From NCBI RefSeq assembly GCF_015704895.1, contig NZ_JADQWB010000028.1, forward strand, positions 1-49,288: a stretch of DNA of 49,288 nucleotides, read 5' to 3'. Origin of the DNA: Agrobacterium leguminum. Lineage in GTDB: Bacteria; Pseudomonadota; Alphaproteobacteria; Rhizobiales; Rhizobiaceae. Of this stretch, positions 9,447 through 17,280 are shown one piece after another (positions within the stretch are counted from its first letter, which is position 1; each line of letters begins with the position of its first letter). Position numbers and translations under genes: made by a program. Under the pieces are notes generated by a model. It was given only the letters and a program-made list of their open reading frames with translations. It was not told the DNA's origin and did not search any database.

Positions 9447-9514
9447 GTCCTGCCGGACCATATCCGGCATCCAGCTATGGCGCGTCTGCGCCGTGAGAGG
9501 GGTCTTTCGCGATC
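9447..9514. repeat. Degenerate palindromic repeat, family A variant, left half only
   Basis: The hairpin GTCCTGCCGGA..TCCGGCATCCAG followed by a GCGCGTCTGCGCCGTGAGAG core corresponds to the left half of the repeat at 40359-40468. The right half is lost or decayed. The remaining 9515-9726 has no recognisable gene and includes a short AT-rich patch (about 9565-9660) that may hold the promoter of the next gene. Confidence 0.6.
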
Positions 9515-9726
9515 GAGAACTGCATCGCACCAGACCCGGGGGCCGTTCCCTTGACCGACTTTTATGTCGCGCAAAATTTCGATTGAGGAAAAAAATCCTT
9601 TATTGCGCATATCAACTCTGCAAAAATGAAGCCGTATCAATCGCATAATCCTCCATGCCAAATTTGCGCTTCCCCATGCTTGCTCTCAGGTGTATGAATT
9701 AATTCCTATTCGTAGAGGGGTTGCAT

Positions 9727-10149
9727 ATGCCGTCGGATACTGTGTTTCTGCCTGCCGCCGCGCGGCCTTGCGTGCGGGTCGGTGATCGTCCCTTTCGTCA
9801 TTGGCCGTCTGCGGCCGGGCGGGATGAGATTTCCCGTCTTTGCCGTCTGGTACGGCAGCTCACCGGCGAGATGGTGCAATTGACGGGCGACCGAACGCTG
9901 GTGCGCCGCGACAGCCGGCGCACGGAATGCCACATCCGCCAGATCGCCATGTATGTGTGCCATGTGCAGCTGGGCATTCCCATGTCGGATATCGGGCCGT
10001 GTTTCGGCCGGGACAGGACGACGGTGGGCCATGCCTGCCAGGTGGTGGAGGACCGGCGTGACGAACCGGCATTCGATGAGTTCGTCGCCGTGCTGGAGCG
10101 GCTCACCGGCAGTATCTTCAACGCGATGAAAGGCGCCCGGGATGAGTGA
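9727..10149 (+). CDS. Stand-alone DnaA domain IV (DnaA-box-binding) protein
   Basis: A 140-aa protein, most of which (residues about 35-130) matches only the C-terminal DNA-binding domain IV of the replication initiator DnaA. The signature DIGPCFGRDRTTVGHACQ (residues 88-105) parallels DnaA GRDHTTVLHA, with R97 in place of the histidine; R71 in HIRQIAMYV matches the minor-groove arginine of the RQxAM motif. The AAA+ ATPase domain is absent, so it cannot be an initiator but could occupy DnaA boxes. ATG 9727 was preferred over TTG 9721 because AGAGGGG lies 6 bases upstream. It overlaps the next gene by 8 bases, indicating coupling. Its function is unknown. Confidence 0.85.
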   Translation: MPSDTVFLPAAARPCVRVGDRPFRHWPSAAGRDEISRLCRLVRQLTGEMVQLTGDRTLVRRDSRRTECHIRQIAMYVCHVQLGIPMSDIGPCFGRDRTTVGHACQVVEDRRDEPAFDEFVAVLERLTGSIFNAMKGARDE

Positions 10150-10969
10150 GGAAAAAAGCATCCCGGTTGCCTCCCCGAACCCTCATCTCCTGCGGCTGCT
10201 GCGTTGCATCGCCGCGGGCGCGGCCGAGATGTCGCAGGAGGGCGGCGATATCGTCCTGCGCCGGGCGCGGGCGGGCCATCCCGCGCTGCGGTTTCCGGCC
10301 GCGACGGTGCGGTTTGCCATTTCTTCCGGGCTGGTCGAGCAGCGGGAAAACACCCTTTCCGCCGCACCGCCGCTCGCCTCCTGCCTGAAACGTGCAATGG
10401 CAAAAGACCGGGACGAGGTTTTTCAGGAACAGCACCGGCATATGCAGACGGTTGTTGTGGATGTCGGCGATGCGAAGCAGCAGGCCCGGCGCAATCTCAA
10501 CACCTCTCCCCTGACCAGCCTTGCAAGGCTGAAGGAACGGGACGGTGCGGCGTTTTTCCCGGCGGATGCTCTGGAGGCGGGCGAGCGCCTTGCCGCCGAT
10601 TTTCATCGCGGCCATCTCAACCCGAAGGTAACGGCGACATGGGAGCCGAGAATAGCGAACCGCACAAAAGGCGAGGCGGGAGGCGCGCTCGATCTTACCG
10701 AGGCGGCAATGGCCGCAAGAACGCGGTTTTCCCGCGCGGCCGATGCGATGGGGCCTGAACTGTCGGGCGTCGCCATCGATATCTGCTGTTTCGAAAAGGG
10801 GCTGGAGACGGTGGAGCGCGAAAGGCAATGGCCGGCGCGGTCGGCAAAACTGCTGCTGCGCGCAGCACTGCTGGCGCTTGCCCGCCATTATGCGCCGCCT
10901 GCGGCCCGCGCCGGCAGGAAGGAACACCATTGGGGCGATGCAGATTATCGCCCGTCGATGGAGAGGTGA
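10142..10969 (+). CDS. DUF6456 domain protein coupled to the DnaA-like gene
   Basis: A 275-aa protein with no signal peptide. The middle part (residues about 115-165, NTSPLTSLARL..FF..ALEAGERLAADFHRG) is the recognisable DUF6456 core, and the C-terminal helices (RSAKLLLRAALLALARHY) follow a conserved YxxGL-like segment. The N-terminal 80 residues look like a winged-helix fold (LLRLLRCIA..; TVRFAISSGLVEQ). No enzyme motif was seen. The start codon lies inside the preceding gene (ATGAGTGA overlap), so the two products are probably made together. The gene ends 3 bp from the converging sufE stop. Confidence 0.75.
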   Translation: MSEEKSIPVASPNPHLLRLLRCIAAGAAEMSQEGGDIVLRRARAGHPALRFPAATVRFAISSGLVEQRENTLSAAPPLASCLKRAMAKDRDEVFQEQHRHMQTVVVDVGDAKQQARRNLNTSPLTSLARLKERDGAAFFPADALEAGERLAADFHRGHLNPKVTATWEPRIANRTKGEAGGALDLTEAAMAARTRFSRAADAMGPELSGVAIDICCFEKGLETVERERQWPARSAKLLLRAALLALARHYAPPAARAGRKEHHWGDADYRPSMER

Positions 10970-10972
10970 AAG

Positions 10973-11389
10973 TCAGGCGGCCAGCAGCCGGGCTTCCTCG
11001 CGGATGCGCTTGATCATGGAGCGCAGGCCGTTGGCGCGCTGCGACGACAGATGTTCCACCAGCCCGATCCTGTCGAATACCTCAATGGCGTCGAGACCGG
11101 CGATTTCGGAGGCTCTCTTGCCGGAATAGACGGCGAGCACGATGGCGACGAGGCCGCGCACGATATGCGCATCCGAATCGCCTTCGAAGGTCAGGAGAGG
11201 GTCTTCCGCACCATTGCTGTGGCTGACGAGCCAGACCTGGCTTGCGCAGCCATGCACCTTGTTCTCGGCCGTGCGCTTGTCTTCCGGCAGATCGGGAAGC
11301 GCCTTGCCGAGTTCGATGACATAACGATAACGATCCTCCCAGTCGTCGAGGAAGGCGAAGTCGTCAAGGATCGTTTCGAGAGAGGCCAT
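10973..11389 (-). CDS. sufE: SufE cysteine desulfuration protein
   Basis: A 138-aa SufE-family protein that accepts sulfane sulfur from the cysteine desulfurase SufS and passes it to the SufBCD scaffold for Fe-S cluster assembly. C48 in ENKVHGCASQVWL is the sulfur-accepting cysteine; upstream DDFAFLDDWEDRYRYVIELG and C-terminal HLSSQRANGLRSMI are family signatures. It is cytoplasmic. It stands alone here without other suf genes, on the opposite strand to its left neighbour. Confidence 0.95.
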   Translation of the reverse strand: MASLETILDDFAFLDDWEDRYRYVIELGKALPDLPEDKRTAENKVHGCASQVWLVSHSNGAEDPLLTFEGDSDAHIVRGLVAIVLAVYSGKRASEIAGLDAIEVFDRIGLVEHLSSQRANGLRSMIKRIREEARLLAA

Positions 11390-11469
11390 TTGCGCGCCGT
11401 ATCATCCATTATTGCAGGTCTTTGTTAGGATATAGGCGAAGTGCGGCCGGTTTTGAACCATGGGCCACG

Positions 11470-11501
11470 AAAAAGCCCACGGAAAGCAGGTTTCCGTGGG
11501 C
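11470..11501 (-). terminator. Rho-independent terminator on the minus strand
   Basis: A perfect 11-bp stem GCCCACGGAAA/TTTCCGTGGGC with a 5-base loop, followed on the minus strand by TTTTT. It lies 86 bp downstream of the DUF5330 gene and upstream of sufE, so it separates the two minus-strand genes. Confidence 0.85.
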
Positions 11502-11586
11502 AAGTCAGGCAGGCAATCGGCAGCCGGATATTTTCGGCTGCAAAAAGGGTGCGGCGCGGAGGCCGGCAAGGATCAGGGCAACAGTA

Positions 11587-12012
11587 TCAGGGGGCCGGGC
11601 GCTTCTGCGGCAGGGGAATGACGGTGCCGGTCTTCAGCATGTCGGCATCCTTCGGAAATTCGACGCTTACGACCGGGGCTTCGGCCAGTTTTTCGGTCTC
11701 GGCCGCGAGTTCAGCGGCGGGGGCCGGCTTGTCACCGGAAGCAAGCTGCTTGTCCAGCAGTTCATAGGCCACCTTTGCGCCTTCCTTTGCCCGCTCACCG
11801 AGCGCATGGAAGGTTTCGGCGCCCTTGACGCAGACATCGGGCTTTTCGATGCAGATGGCGCTGACATAACGATAGGCTTCACCGGCGGCCGAAACGGCGC
11901 TGGGAATATCGAAGGCCGAAGGTTCCTTGGCCGGATCGTTGCTGCTGCCGAAATAGGACAGCGCCACCAGCACCAGCGAAAACCAGAATGTTCCCTTGAT
12001 CAGAAACCACAT
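11587..12012 (-). CDS. DUF5330 membrane-anchored protein
   Basis: A 141-aa protein with one N-terminal hydrophobic segment (MWFLIKGTFWFSLVLVALSYF) and a short periplasmic domain containing two cysteines in YVSAICIEKPDVC, probably a disulfide. The C-terminal part is Ala/Pro/Glu-rich. It belongs to the small rhizobial family DUF5330, of unknown function. It is transcribed divergently from the DivJ-like kinase across a 470-bp gap and ended by the hairpin at 11470-11501. The location next to a cell-cycle kinase is suggestive only. Confidence 0.75.
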   Translation of the reverse strand: MWFLIKGTFWFSLVLVALSYFGSSNDPAKEPSAFDIPSAVSAAGEAYRYVSAICIEKPDVCVKGAETFHALGERAKEGAKVAYELLDKQLASGDKPAPAAELAAETEKLAEAPVVSVEFPKDADMLKTGTVIPLPQKRPAP

Positions 12013-12482
12013 TGTCAGACTACCCTGCCAGATGATCTTTGTTTTCTAAAGCCCCGCCCGGTTTCGGGTCATCGGCCTTTGTCCCGTTTTTCGGGCTTGT
12101 GAAGAAGCTACACGCGACCGGCGAACAGCCGATTGCAAAAAGCGGCGCAATTTAATTCAAATTGTATCTATTCTCCTCGTATCGGGACGCCTGCCATCAA
12201 TTCATTCGCATTTTAACAGTCCATGTTAAGCATAATTGCGACAGAGGCCGCGCGTTCCGGGCGAAAGCGGCGCAAAGCTTTGCCACAAAAGTTAACGCGA
12301 TGGCAAAAATGAAGCGAAATCCGTCGCTTACCCGTCATTAACCATGATTGGCAAAGCTTCGAAGAAATGCCCCGTAATGGGACTGCGAGGCATTTGACGG
12401 GCCTTTGAGGCCATTCTTTTTATCCATTCCTTAAGCCGCCGCCTTCTATTGTCGGAGCCGTTAGAACCGCCTCAGGGATTCG
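12013..12482. promoter_or_regulatory. Divergent promoter region between DUF5330 and the histidine kinase
   Basis: 470 bp without a gene. It contains several TTAAC-type half sites, including GTTAACGCG near 12291 and CATTAACCATG near 12335 (TTAACCAT is a known CtrA half-site form), and a GATTC (GANTC, CcrM methylation) site at 12476-12480 next to the kinase start. No full TTAA-N7-TTAA pair was found here. Confidence 0.4.
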
Positions 12483-14033
12483 GTGTTGGTATTGCGTAAT
12501 ATGAGAGAAAAAGCGGTCGCATTGGTCGACCATGCCGCAGGCAGATGGCTTGCGCGCATGGAAGAGGACGCCGAAAGGCGCGCCGAAACCGTTGCGCGCC
12601 TGCGCCGGCTGATCGCCTTCAGCGCCGTCGGACTTCTGGTGGTACCAGCCCTCTTCAGCCTCGTTTTCAGCCCCGCCATCGCGCTGCCCATCGGCGCTGC
12701 CCTGGTGCTGGCGCTGTTTCTGGCCGCCGCAGCATTGTTGATTGCCTTTTCGCGTCCCGCGCGCGGTGCATCCTCCTTTTCCGCCTCGTCTGGCGATAAC
12801 GACCTGATCGCCGCTACGCAGGTGCCGGGCCTCGTGCTCATGATCGGTGATACCGGCTTCGTCGAACACGTCTCCGGCCGCGATCTTACGACCTTCCCGG
12901 CCGATCTGCAGGCCAGCAAGGACCATGCCCTCGTTGAATATGTCTATGTCTCGGACCGTATCGAATTGATGCAGGCTTTCGACCTGCTGCGGCAGGGCGA
13001 GGACAGGGCAACCGCTGAACTCCGCTTCGAGACCGGTGCAAAGTCGCGTCAGGCGCAGTTCATGCATGCGCGTATCGAGATGACGGCTATCCGCAGCGCC
13101 AGCGGCCGGCTACGCCGCATCGTCGCCCAGCTTTCCGATGTCACCGAGATGGAACGCCTGCGCCGCGATGTCGCCCGCAAGGCGGCCGAGGCGGAATCGG
13201 CCAATGATGCGAAATCCCGCTTTCTCGCTGCCGTCAGCCACGAGTTGCGCACGCCGCTCAACGCCGTCCTCGGTTTTTCCGATATTCTGGCCGGCGAATA
13301 TTTCGGCCGGCTGGAGAACGACCGCCAGCGGGAATATGTCGGCCTGATCCGCCAGTCCGGCGCCCATCTTCTCTCTGTCGTCAACACCATGCTCGATATG
13401 AGCAAGCTGGAAGCCGGCCGTTACGAGCTGATGATGGAAAGCTTCCCGATTGCCGAAACCATCTCGTCCTGCGAGGCTATGCTCGGCCTGCAGGCGAAGG
13501 AAAAAGGCCTGACTTTGACCAGCCGCATCCAGCGCGGTATCGGCGAAATCTCGGCGGATCAGCGCGCCATCCGGCAGGTTCTGATCAATCTTGCCGGCAA
13601 CGCCATAAAATTCACCGATGCCGGTGGTGTGGTGTCGATCGACGCCGCGCGTGAGGGTGCGATGCTGAAGCTGACGGTGAGCGATACCGGCATCGGCATC
13701 GCTTCCGACAAGATCGAACTCCTGGGCCAGCCTTTCATGCAGGTTCAGAATGAATATACCCGTCGCTATGAGGGCACGGGTCTGGGATTGTCCCTCGTCA
13801 AGGGGCTTGTGGCACTGCATGGCGGCACTTTCGCCATCGCCAGCAAGCCCGGCGAGGGAACGGTCGTAACGATCACCCTGCCTGCCGACGGTTCGGGCAT
13901 GGCGGGTGGCGGCGAAAGCGCCGAAGCCGAAAGCATGGTGGAATTTCCGCCGCGCATCCGGCAGCTCGGCGATATGGCCGCAATGATGAAAAAGGATGGT
14001 GACGATGGCCCCGCGAAAGCGAAAATCGCCTAA
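12483..14033 (+). CDS. divJ: Membrane sensor histidine kinase, PdhS/DivJ type
   Basis: A 516-aa kinase with two membrane segments (residues about 43-65 and 67-90), a PAS-like sensory region (about 105-225), the HisKA dimerisation domain with H253 in AAVSHELRTPLNAVLGFSDIL, and an HATPase domain with N-box NLAGNAIKF, G1 DTGIGIA and G2 GTGLGLSLV. The HisKA sequence is of the PleC/DivJ/PdhS group that acts on DivK and PleD, controlling CtrA and polarity. I recall the Agrobacterium DivJ gene lying five genes after ros, as here, which is why the symbol is given; it remains an inference. The GTG start has CAGGGA 5 bases upstream; ATG 12501 is the alternative. Confidence 0.75.
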   Translation: MLVLRNMREKAVALVDHAAGRWLARMEEDAERRAETVARLRRLIAFSAVGLLVVPALFSLVFSPAIALPIGAALVLALFLAAAALLIAFSRPARGASSFSASSGDNDLIAATQVPGLVLMIGDTGFVEHVSGRDLTTFPADLQASKDHALVEYVYVSDRIELMQAFDLLRQGEDRATAELRFETGAKSRQAQFMHARIEMTAIRSASGRLRRIVAQLSDVTEMERLRRDVARKAAEAESANDAKSRFLAAVSHELRTPLNAVLGFSDILAGEYFGRLENDRQREYVGLIRQSGAHLLSVVNTMLDMSKLEAGRYELMMESFPIAETISSCEAMLGLQAKEKGLTLTSRIQRGIGEISADQRAIRQVLINLAGNAIKFTDAGGVVSIDAAREGAMLKLTVSDTGIGIASDKIELLGQPFMQVQNEYTRRYEGTGLGLSLVKGLVALHGGTFAIASKPGEGTVVTITLPADGSGMAGGGESAEAESMVEFPPRIRQLGDMAAMMKKDGDDGPAKAKIA

Positions 14034-14904
14034 GAAAACAACGGCCCAGATTGGCGCCGGGATTGTTTCCTTGGTGGTTTCGGCCATCGGGCGCGAAATC
14101 CTGCGCCATCCGAAACTGGTCGGCAGTTGCGGCGCCTTCGCGGTCGTCTTCGGTTTTGTCGCCGCCAATGCGCTCTGGTATCAGCCGGGCGTGCACCCGT
14201 CGCCTTTCCTGCGCACGCGCGATGCGGAAAACCCGAACGGCATCGCCGGTTATCGCCCGGCCGAGCCGCTCGGCACGCAGGGTAATGTCACCACCTTCCG
14301 CATAGAACGACCGGCGGAGACGCAAAACGCGCAGCAGCCGGCGGCCGAAACGCCGGCGCAACCCGTTGCCGAAAACCAGAAGCCGCAGCAGATCGTTGCC
14401 GATATTCAGGCCGAACTGAAGAAACGCGGGCTTTACGAAGGCGAGGCGGATGGCCGCATGGGCCCACGCACCGCCGCCGCCATCATGTTCTTTGAAGAAA
14501 CGCTCGGCATGGAACAGACCGGCGAGCCGACAACCCGCGTGCTGGCGGCGCTCAGGATAGACGGCGCGACGGTTGCCGCGATCCCCAGGGACCGGCCAGC
14601 CGATACCAGCGGCGGCGTCGAGATCGACCCCGTGGCCGCCGCCATCCGCAAGGCGGAAGCGCCGCGCCCGAAGGCCGAACCAGCCTCTCTCAACAGCGCG
14701 GCCAAACCGGCAAGCCGCGATCTGATCGCCAAGATCCAGCAGGGGCTGATCAATATCGCCTATGCCGACGTGAAGGTGGACGGCGTGGCCGGCCAGCAGA
14801 CCCGCAACGCCATCCGCGCGTTTGAGAAGCACTATCGCCTGCCGGAAACCGGTGAGCCGAGCGAGGCCGTGTTGAAGAAGCTGAAGTCGATTGGTGCGCT
14901 TTAG
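14005..14904 (+). CDS. Membrane-anchored protein with two peptidoglycan-binding domains
   Basis: A 299-aa protein: basic N-terminus, one membrane helix (about 40-60), a Pro/Ala/Gln-rich linker, a first PG_binding_1 repeat (about 128-185, DIQAELKKRGLYEGEADGRMG) and a second at the C-terminus (about 237-299, KIQQGLINIAYADVKVDGVAG). The D-G-x-x-G-x-x-T-x-x-A-I turns are present in both. It probably sits in the inner membrane and touches the murein. The start was set at ATG 14005 because AAGGA lies 8 bases upstream; ATG 13996 is possible. It overlaps the kinase by 29 bases, so the two are probably co-expressed. Confidence 0.82.
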   Translation: MAPRKRKSPKKTTAQIGAGIVSLVVSAIGREILRHPKLVGSCGAFAVVFGFVAANALWYQPGVHPSPFLRTRDAENPNGIAGYRPAEPLGTQGNVTTFRIERPAETQNAQQPAAETPAQPVAENQKPQQIVADIQAELKKRGLYEGEADGRMGPRTAAAIMFFEETLGMEQTGEPTTRVLAALRIDGATVAAIPRDRPADTSGGVEIDPVAAAIRKAEAPRPKAEPASLNSAAKPASRDLIAKIQQGLINIAYADVKVDGVAGQQTRNAIRAFEKHYRLPETGEPSEAVLKKLKSIGAL

Positions 14905-14918
14905 ATTTTGACAGCGGG

Positions 14919-15108
14919 CGAAGGTGCGTGGGGCTTACCCCCCTCTGCCCTGCCGGGCATCTCCCCCTCAAGGGGGAGATCGGCAAGAGGCTCTTTCGCG
15001 GCTCCATTCTCAAACGTTGAGATGGGCGAGACATTGCCACAGATCGATCTCCCCCCTTGAGGGGGAGATGCCCGGCAGGGCAGAGGGGGGTAAGCCCCAC
15101 GCACCTTC
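14919..15108. repeat. Long palindromic element, family C, copy 1
   Basis: Arms of about 64 bp (14919-14982 and 15044-15108) are reverse complements apart from one inserted G. Each arm contains its own hairpin ATCTCCCCCTCAAGGGGGAG. The roughly 60-bp centre includes CAAACGTTGAGATGGGCGAG, which is also found, inverted, in the copy at 21854-22017. It has no coding capacity and looks like a MITE-type mobile repeat. Confidence 0.85.
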
Positions 15109-15165
15109 GTCCGCCTAAAATCAACATTGAGAAGCACGCCCACCGTTTCCATCGAAAGCACCCCC

Positions 15166-15519
15166 ATGCGCCTCAAATCCGAAATGTTCGTCTCAGCCCT
15201 CATCCGCCGCGTTTTCGCCGCCGGCGGATTTGCGGCTGTCGAAAAGAAGGGGGCGGAGGAGGCGGGGGCGATTTTCATTCGTCAGCGCCTGCGCGATGGC
15301 CGCGAAAATCTCTACGGACCCGCGCCGCAGAGCTTTGCCGATGACGAGGACATCCGCGCCGAGCGCCGTTTCGAAACGCGCCTTGCCGGTGCGGATGGCG
15401 AGGAAAGCGCCGCTCTTCTTGAGAGGGAACGACGCTTCGACAGCGACCTGTGGGTAGTGGAGATCGAAACAGATGAGATCGGGACTCTGCTGACGCTGGT
15501 GGATCAGCCCAAGGCTTAG
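15166..15519 (+). CDS. DUF1491 family protein
   Basis: A 117-aa soluble protein beginning MRLKSEMFVSALIRRVFAAGG and containing the G-A-I-F-I-R-Q-R and D.DLWVVEIE segments of the alphaproteobacterial DUF1491 family. Its function is unknown. ATG 15166 was chosen because family similarity starts there; the 13 codons upstream run into the end of the palindromic element. It converges with the DUF2336 gene across 56 bp. Confidence 0.8.
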   Translation: MRLKSEMFVSALIRRVFAAGGFAAVEKKGAEEAGAIFIRQRLRDGRENLYGPAPQSFADDEDIRAERRFETRLAGADGEESAALLERERRFDSDLWVVEIETDEIGTLLTLVDQPKA

Positions 15520-15575
15520 AATCGTCCGGCAATGGCCCGCTTCTTCAATCCGTGAAGGTGCAAGGCCAGCCGCGC

Positions 15576-16511
15576 TTACCCTTGCGTCCCGGTTCTCTGC
15601 GCAGCCGGTGCGCTGTGGCCCGGCCGTTCGCGGCCATGCGTATAGCTGTCGGCCCGCCGCCAGCTCTCCAGCCGCTCTTCGCATTCCACGATGTCGAGAC
15701 GGTCGAGCAGGGCTTCGGCACGGCTCATATCGCCTTCGGCGGCGGAAAGATGCGGATAGAAACATTGCAGCACGAAAGCCGCCTCGGAAAATTCCATGCC
15801 AAGGCCTGTCAGCGTCGTTGCCAGCTGCGCGCCTGATATATCGAGCATGATGCGCTCCGACAGCCAGTAGCTGGAGGAGAGAGAATCCGCCAGCGCCACC
15901 GCGAATTGCCGGGCATTGCGCTCGCGGGCGAAACGCACCAGCAGCGCTTCCTGCACCTCGCTCAACCGGCGAAGGCCGAGAACGTCGCTTTCCGGGCGGT
16001 TCAGGTGATGCGCCATCTGCTTGATTCGCTGGCGCATTTCCTCTTCGAGCGCGGAAGCGGCGGCGATGGTGTCCGTCTTTTCTTCCGCTTTCGGCTCTTC
16101 GGGGCTTTCCGCCGCCTGCGGTTCGGCAGCCGTCGTCTCCCCATCCGGCCGCTTCAGATCTTCGGCGTGACGCAGCCCGACAAGCGCATCGATGACGGTG
16201 GGGGAGAGGTCCTCGCGGCGCACGATGGCGCGCGCATGCGCCGCCCCTTGCGTGCGGGCAATGGTGATCAGCGTGTCGTCATCGAGGCATTTGGAGGAGA
16301 TGAGGAAGGGCGCCGCAAGCGAAATCGGCTGGCAGGCGATGAAGAAGGCGACAGCCGAAGGCACGCTCGGATGCTGGGAGAGCGCGGCAATGGCCTCCCG
16401 CTTGGCTTCATCGGTGGAGGCGTTGAAAAGCGGCATGAAAAGTTCGGCGAACTGCCGAAGGTCCGTTTTTGACGGATGGGAGACATTCTCGAAATTCGTC
16501 ACGGTGGCCAT
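15576..16511 (-). CDS. DUF2336 helical-repeat protein
   Basis: A 311-aa protein of the alphaproteobacterial DUF2336 family, built of alpha-helical repeats (for example AELFMPLFNASTDEAKREAI and AIAALSQHPSVPSAVAFFIA) and an acidic Glu/Pro/Ala linker at about residues 125-155 that splits it into two lobes. There is no membrane segment or catalytic motif. Relatives occur in motility and cell-cycle settings, but no role can be assigned. MATVTNFENVSHPSK (16511) was chosen as start because the upstream extension to 16601 has no family character and AGGAAGAAAG precedes this ATG. Confidence 0.75.
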   Translation of the reverse strand: MATVTNFENVSHPSKTDLRQFAELFMPLFNASTDEAKREAIAALSQHPSVPSAVAFFIACQPISLAAPFLISSKCLDDDTLITIARTQGAAHARAIVRREDLSPTVIDALVGLRHAEDLKRPDGETTAAEPQAAESPEEPKAEEKTDTIAAASALEEEMRQRIKQMAHHLNRPESDVLGLRRLSEVQEALLVRFARERNARQFAVALADSLSSSYWLSERIMLDISGAQLATTLTGLGMEFSEAAFVLQCFYPHLSAAEGDMSRAEALLDRLDIVECEERLESWRRADSYTHGRERPGHSAPAAQRTGTQG

Positions 16512-17072
16512 CAGCACCACATCTTTCTTCCTCACGGCTCTTGGCCTCTCAAGTTCTCGAAACCGGTCGGTCAACGCACTACCCAACAAACGCAAACACA
16601 ATATCGGCTCAAATTAGAGCAAATGCGTTGACGTCCTGTTAACTATGGGGGGTGGCAAGAGAGAATCCGCCTCTATCAACAAGGAAATTTTAAAACCTTG
16701 ATGACGGACGAAAAGCCGTGGAACTTTACCGCATCGCCTTTGTTTTCAAGGGGTGCGGCTCCCGCCGGAATAAGTTGGGGTCCGGCAATTAAGGTTAACG
16801 GATCATTAACCTCTGTCTGTTTGTAATTTCATGGGCAGTATTAGGATTCCATGTTATTCTTATCGACGGAATAAATGCAAAAATGGCATGCGAAGCCTGA
16901 ATCTGCGCACGATCCCCTTATGAGAATCGCTTTGGATTTTTGGATCGTGCGAAAACCAGTCTGTGGACTGGCCTATGCGCAATGTGATGGTGATGAAATT
17001 CCCGACGCAAGACGAGGCTTGCGCGGTTCCCATGGGCAACATTGACAATCATGTCCCGAAGAGGAGATGAGC
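16512..17072. other. 561-bp intergenic region with a CtrA box
   Basis: This lies between the divergent DUF2336 gene and the 62-aa protein gene. It contains an imperfect palindrome CAAGG..CCTTG (16680-16700), a full CtrA box (16795-16810) and AT-rich stretches near 16840-16880. A 41-codon frame starts at ATG 16701, but no convincing gene was found. Confidence 0.5.
16795..16810. promoter_or_regulatory. CtrA-binding site (TTAA-N7-TTAAC)
   Basis: The sequence TTAA-CGGATCA-TTAAC matches the full CtrA consensus (TTAA-N7-TTAA(C)) exactly, and its outer bases make a GGTTAA/TTAACC dyad. It lies about 280 bp upstream of the DUF2336 start and about 260 bp upstream of the 62-aa gene. CtrA is the master cell-cycle regulator of alphaproteobacteria. 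Which gene it serves is not resolved. Confidence 0.65.
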
Positions 17073-17261
17073 ATGGCAGAGATTATTCCAATCGGCGACG
17101 CCCGACGAAGCCTGCGCCCTGCCGGCGCGGTGGCAACGGTGATCGGCCCGGCGAAAGTCGTGCTGTTTACCGGCGTGCGCTATGAAAAACGCGATACCGA
17201 GCCGACCGGCAAAGTCGCGCGCAAGGGCAAATCCGCAGCGGAAACCGCCCTCAAATCCTGA
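17073..17261 (+). CDS. Small conserved hypothetical protein (62 aa)
   Basis: A 62-residue basic protein, MAEIIPIGDARRSLRP..., ending in a Lys/Ala-rich tail. It shows a central VATVIGPAKVVLFTGVRYEK strand-rich core, with no membrane segment or cysteine. A strong GAGGAG Shine-Dalgarno lies 6 bases before ATG 17073, which favours this start over ATG 17067. It may be expressed from the region carrying the CtrA box. Function unknown. Confidence 0.7.
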   Translation: MAEIIPIGDARRSLRPAGAVATVIGPAKVVLFTGVRYEKRDTEPTGKVARKGKSAAETALKS

Positions 17262-17280
17262 CTACAGAGAATAACCGACG

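Noticed and set aside
16701..16826. A 41-codon frame (MTDEKPWNFTASPLFSRGAA...) upstream of the 62-aa gene
   Set aside because: The AAGGAA upstream is 14-15 bases away, the frame runs through the CtrA box, and no conserved pattern was recognised. Kept only as a weak possibility.
16860..17048. A 62-codon minus-strand frame in the region of the CtrA box
   Set aside because: No ribosome-binding site and random-looking composition; it is probably chance.
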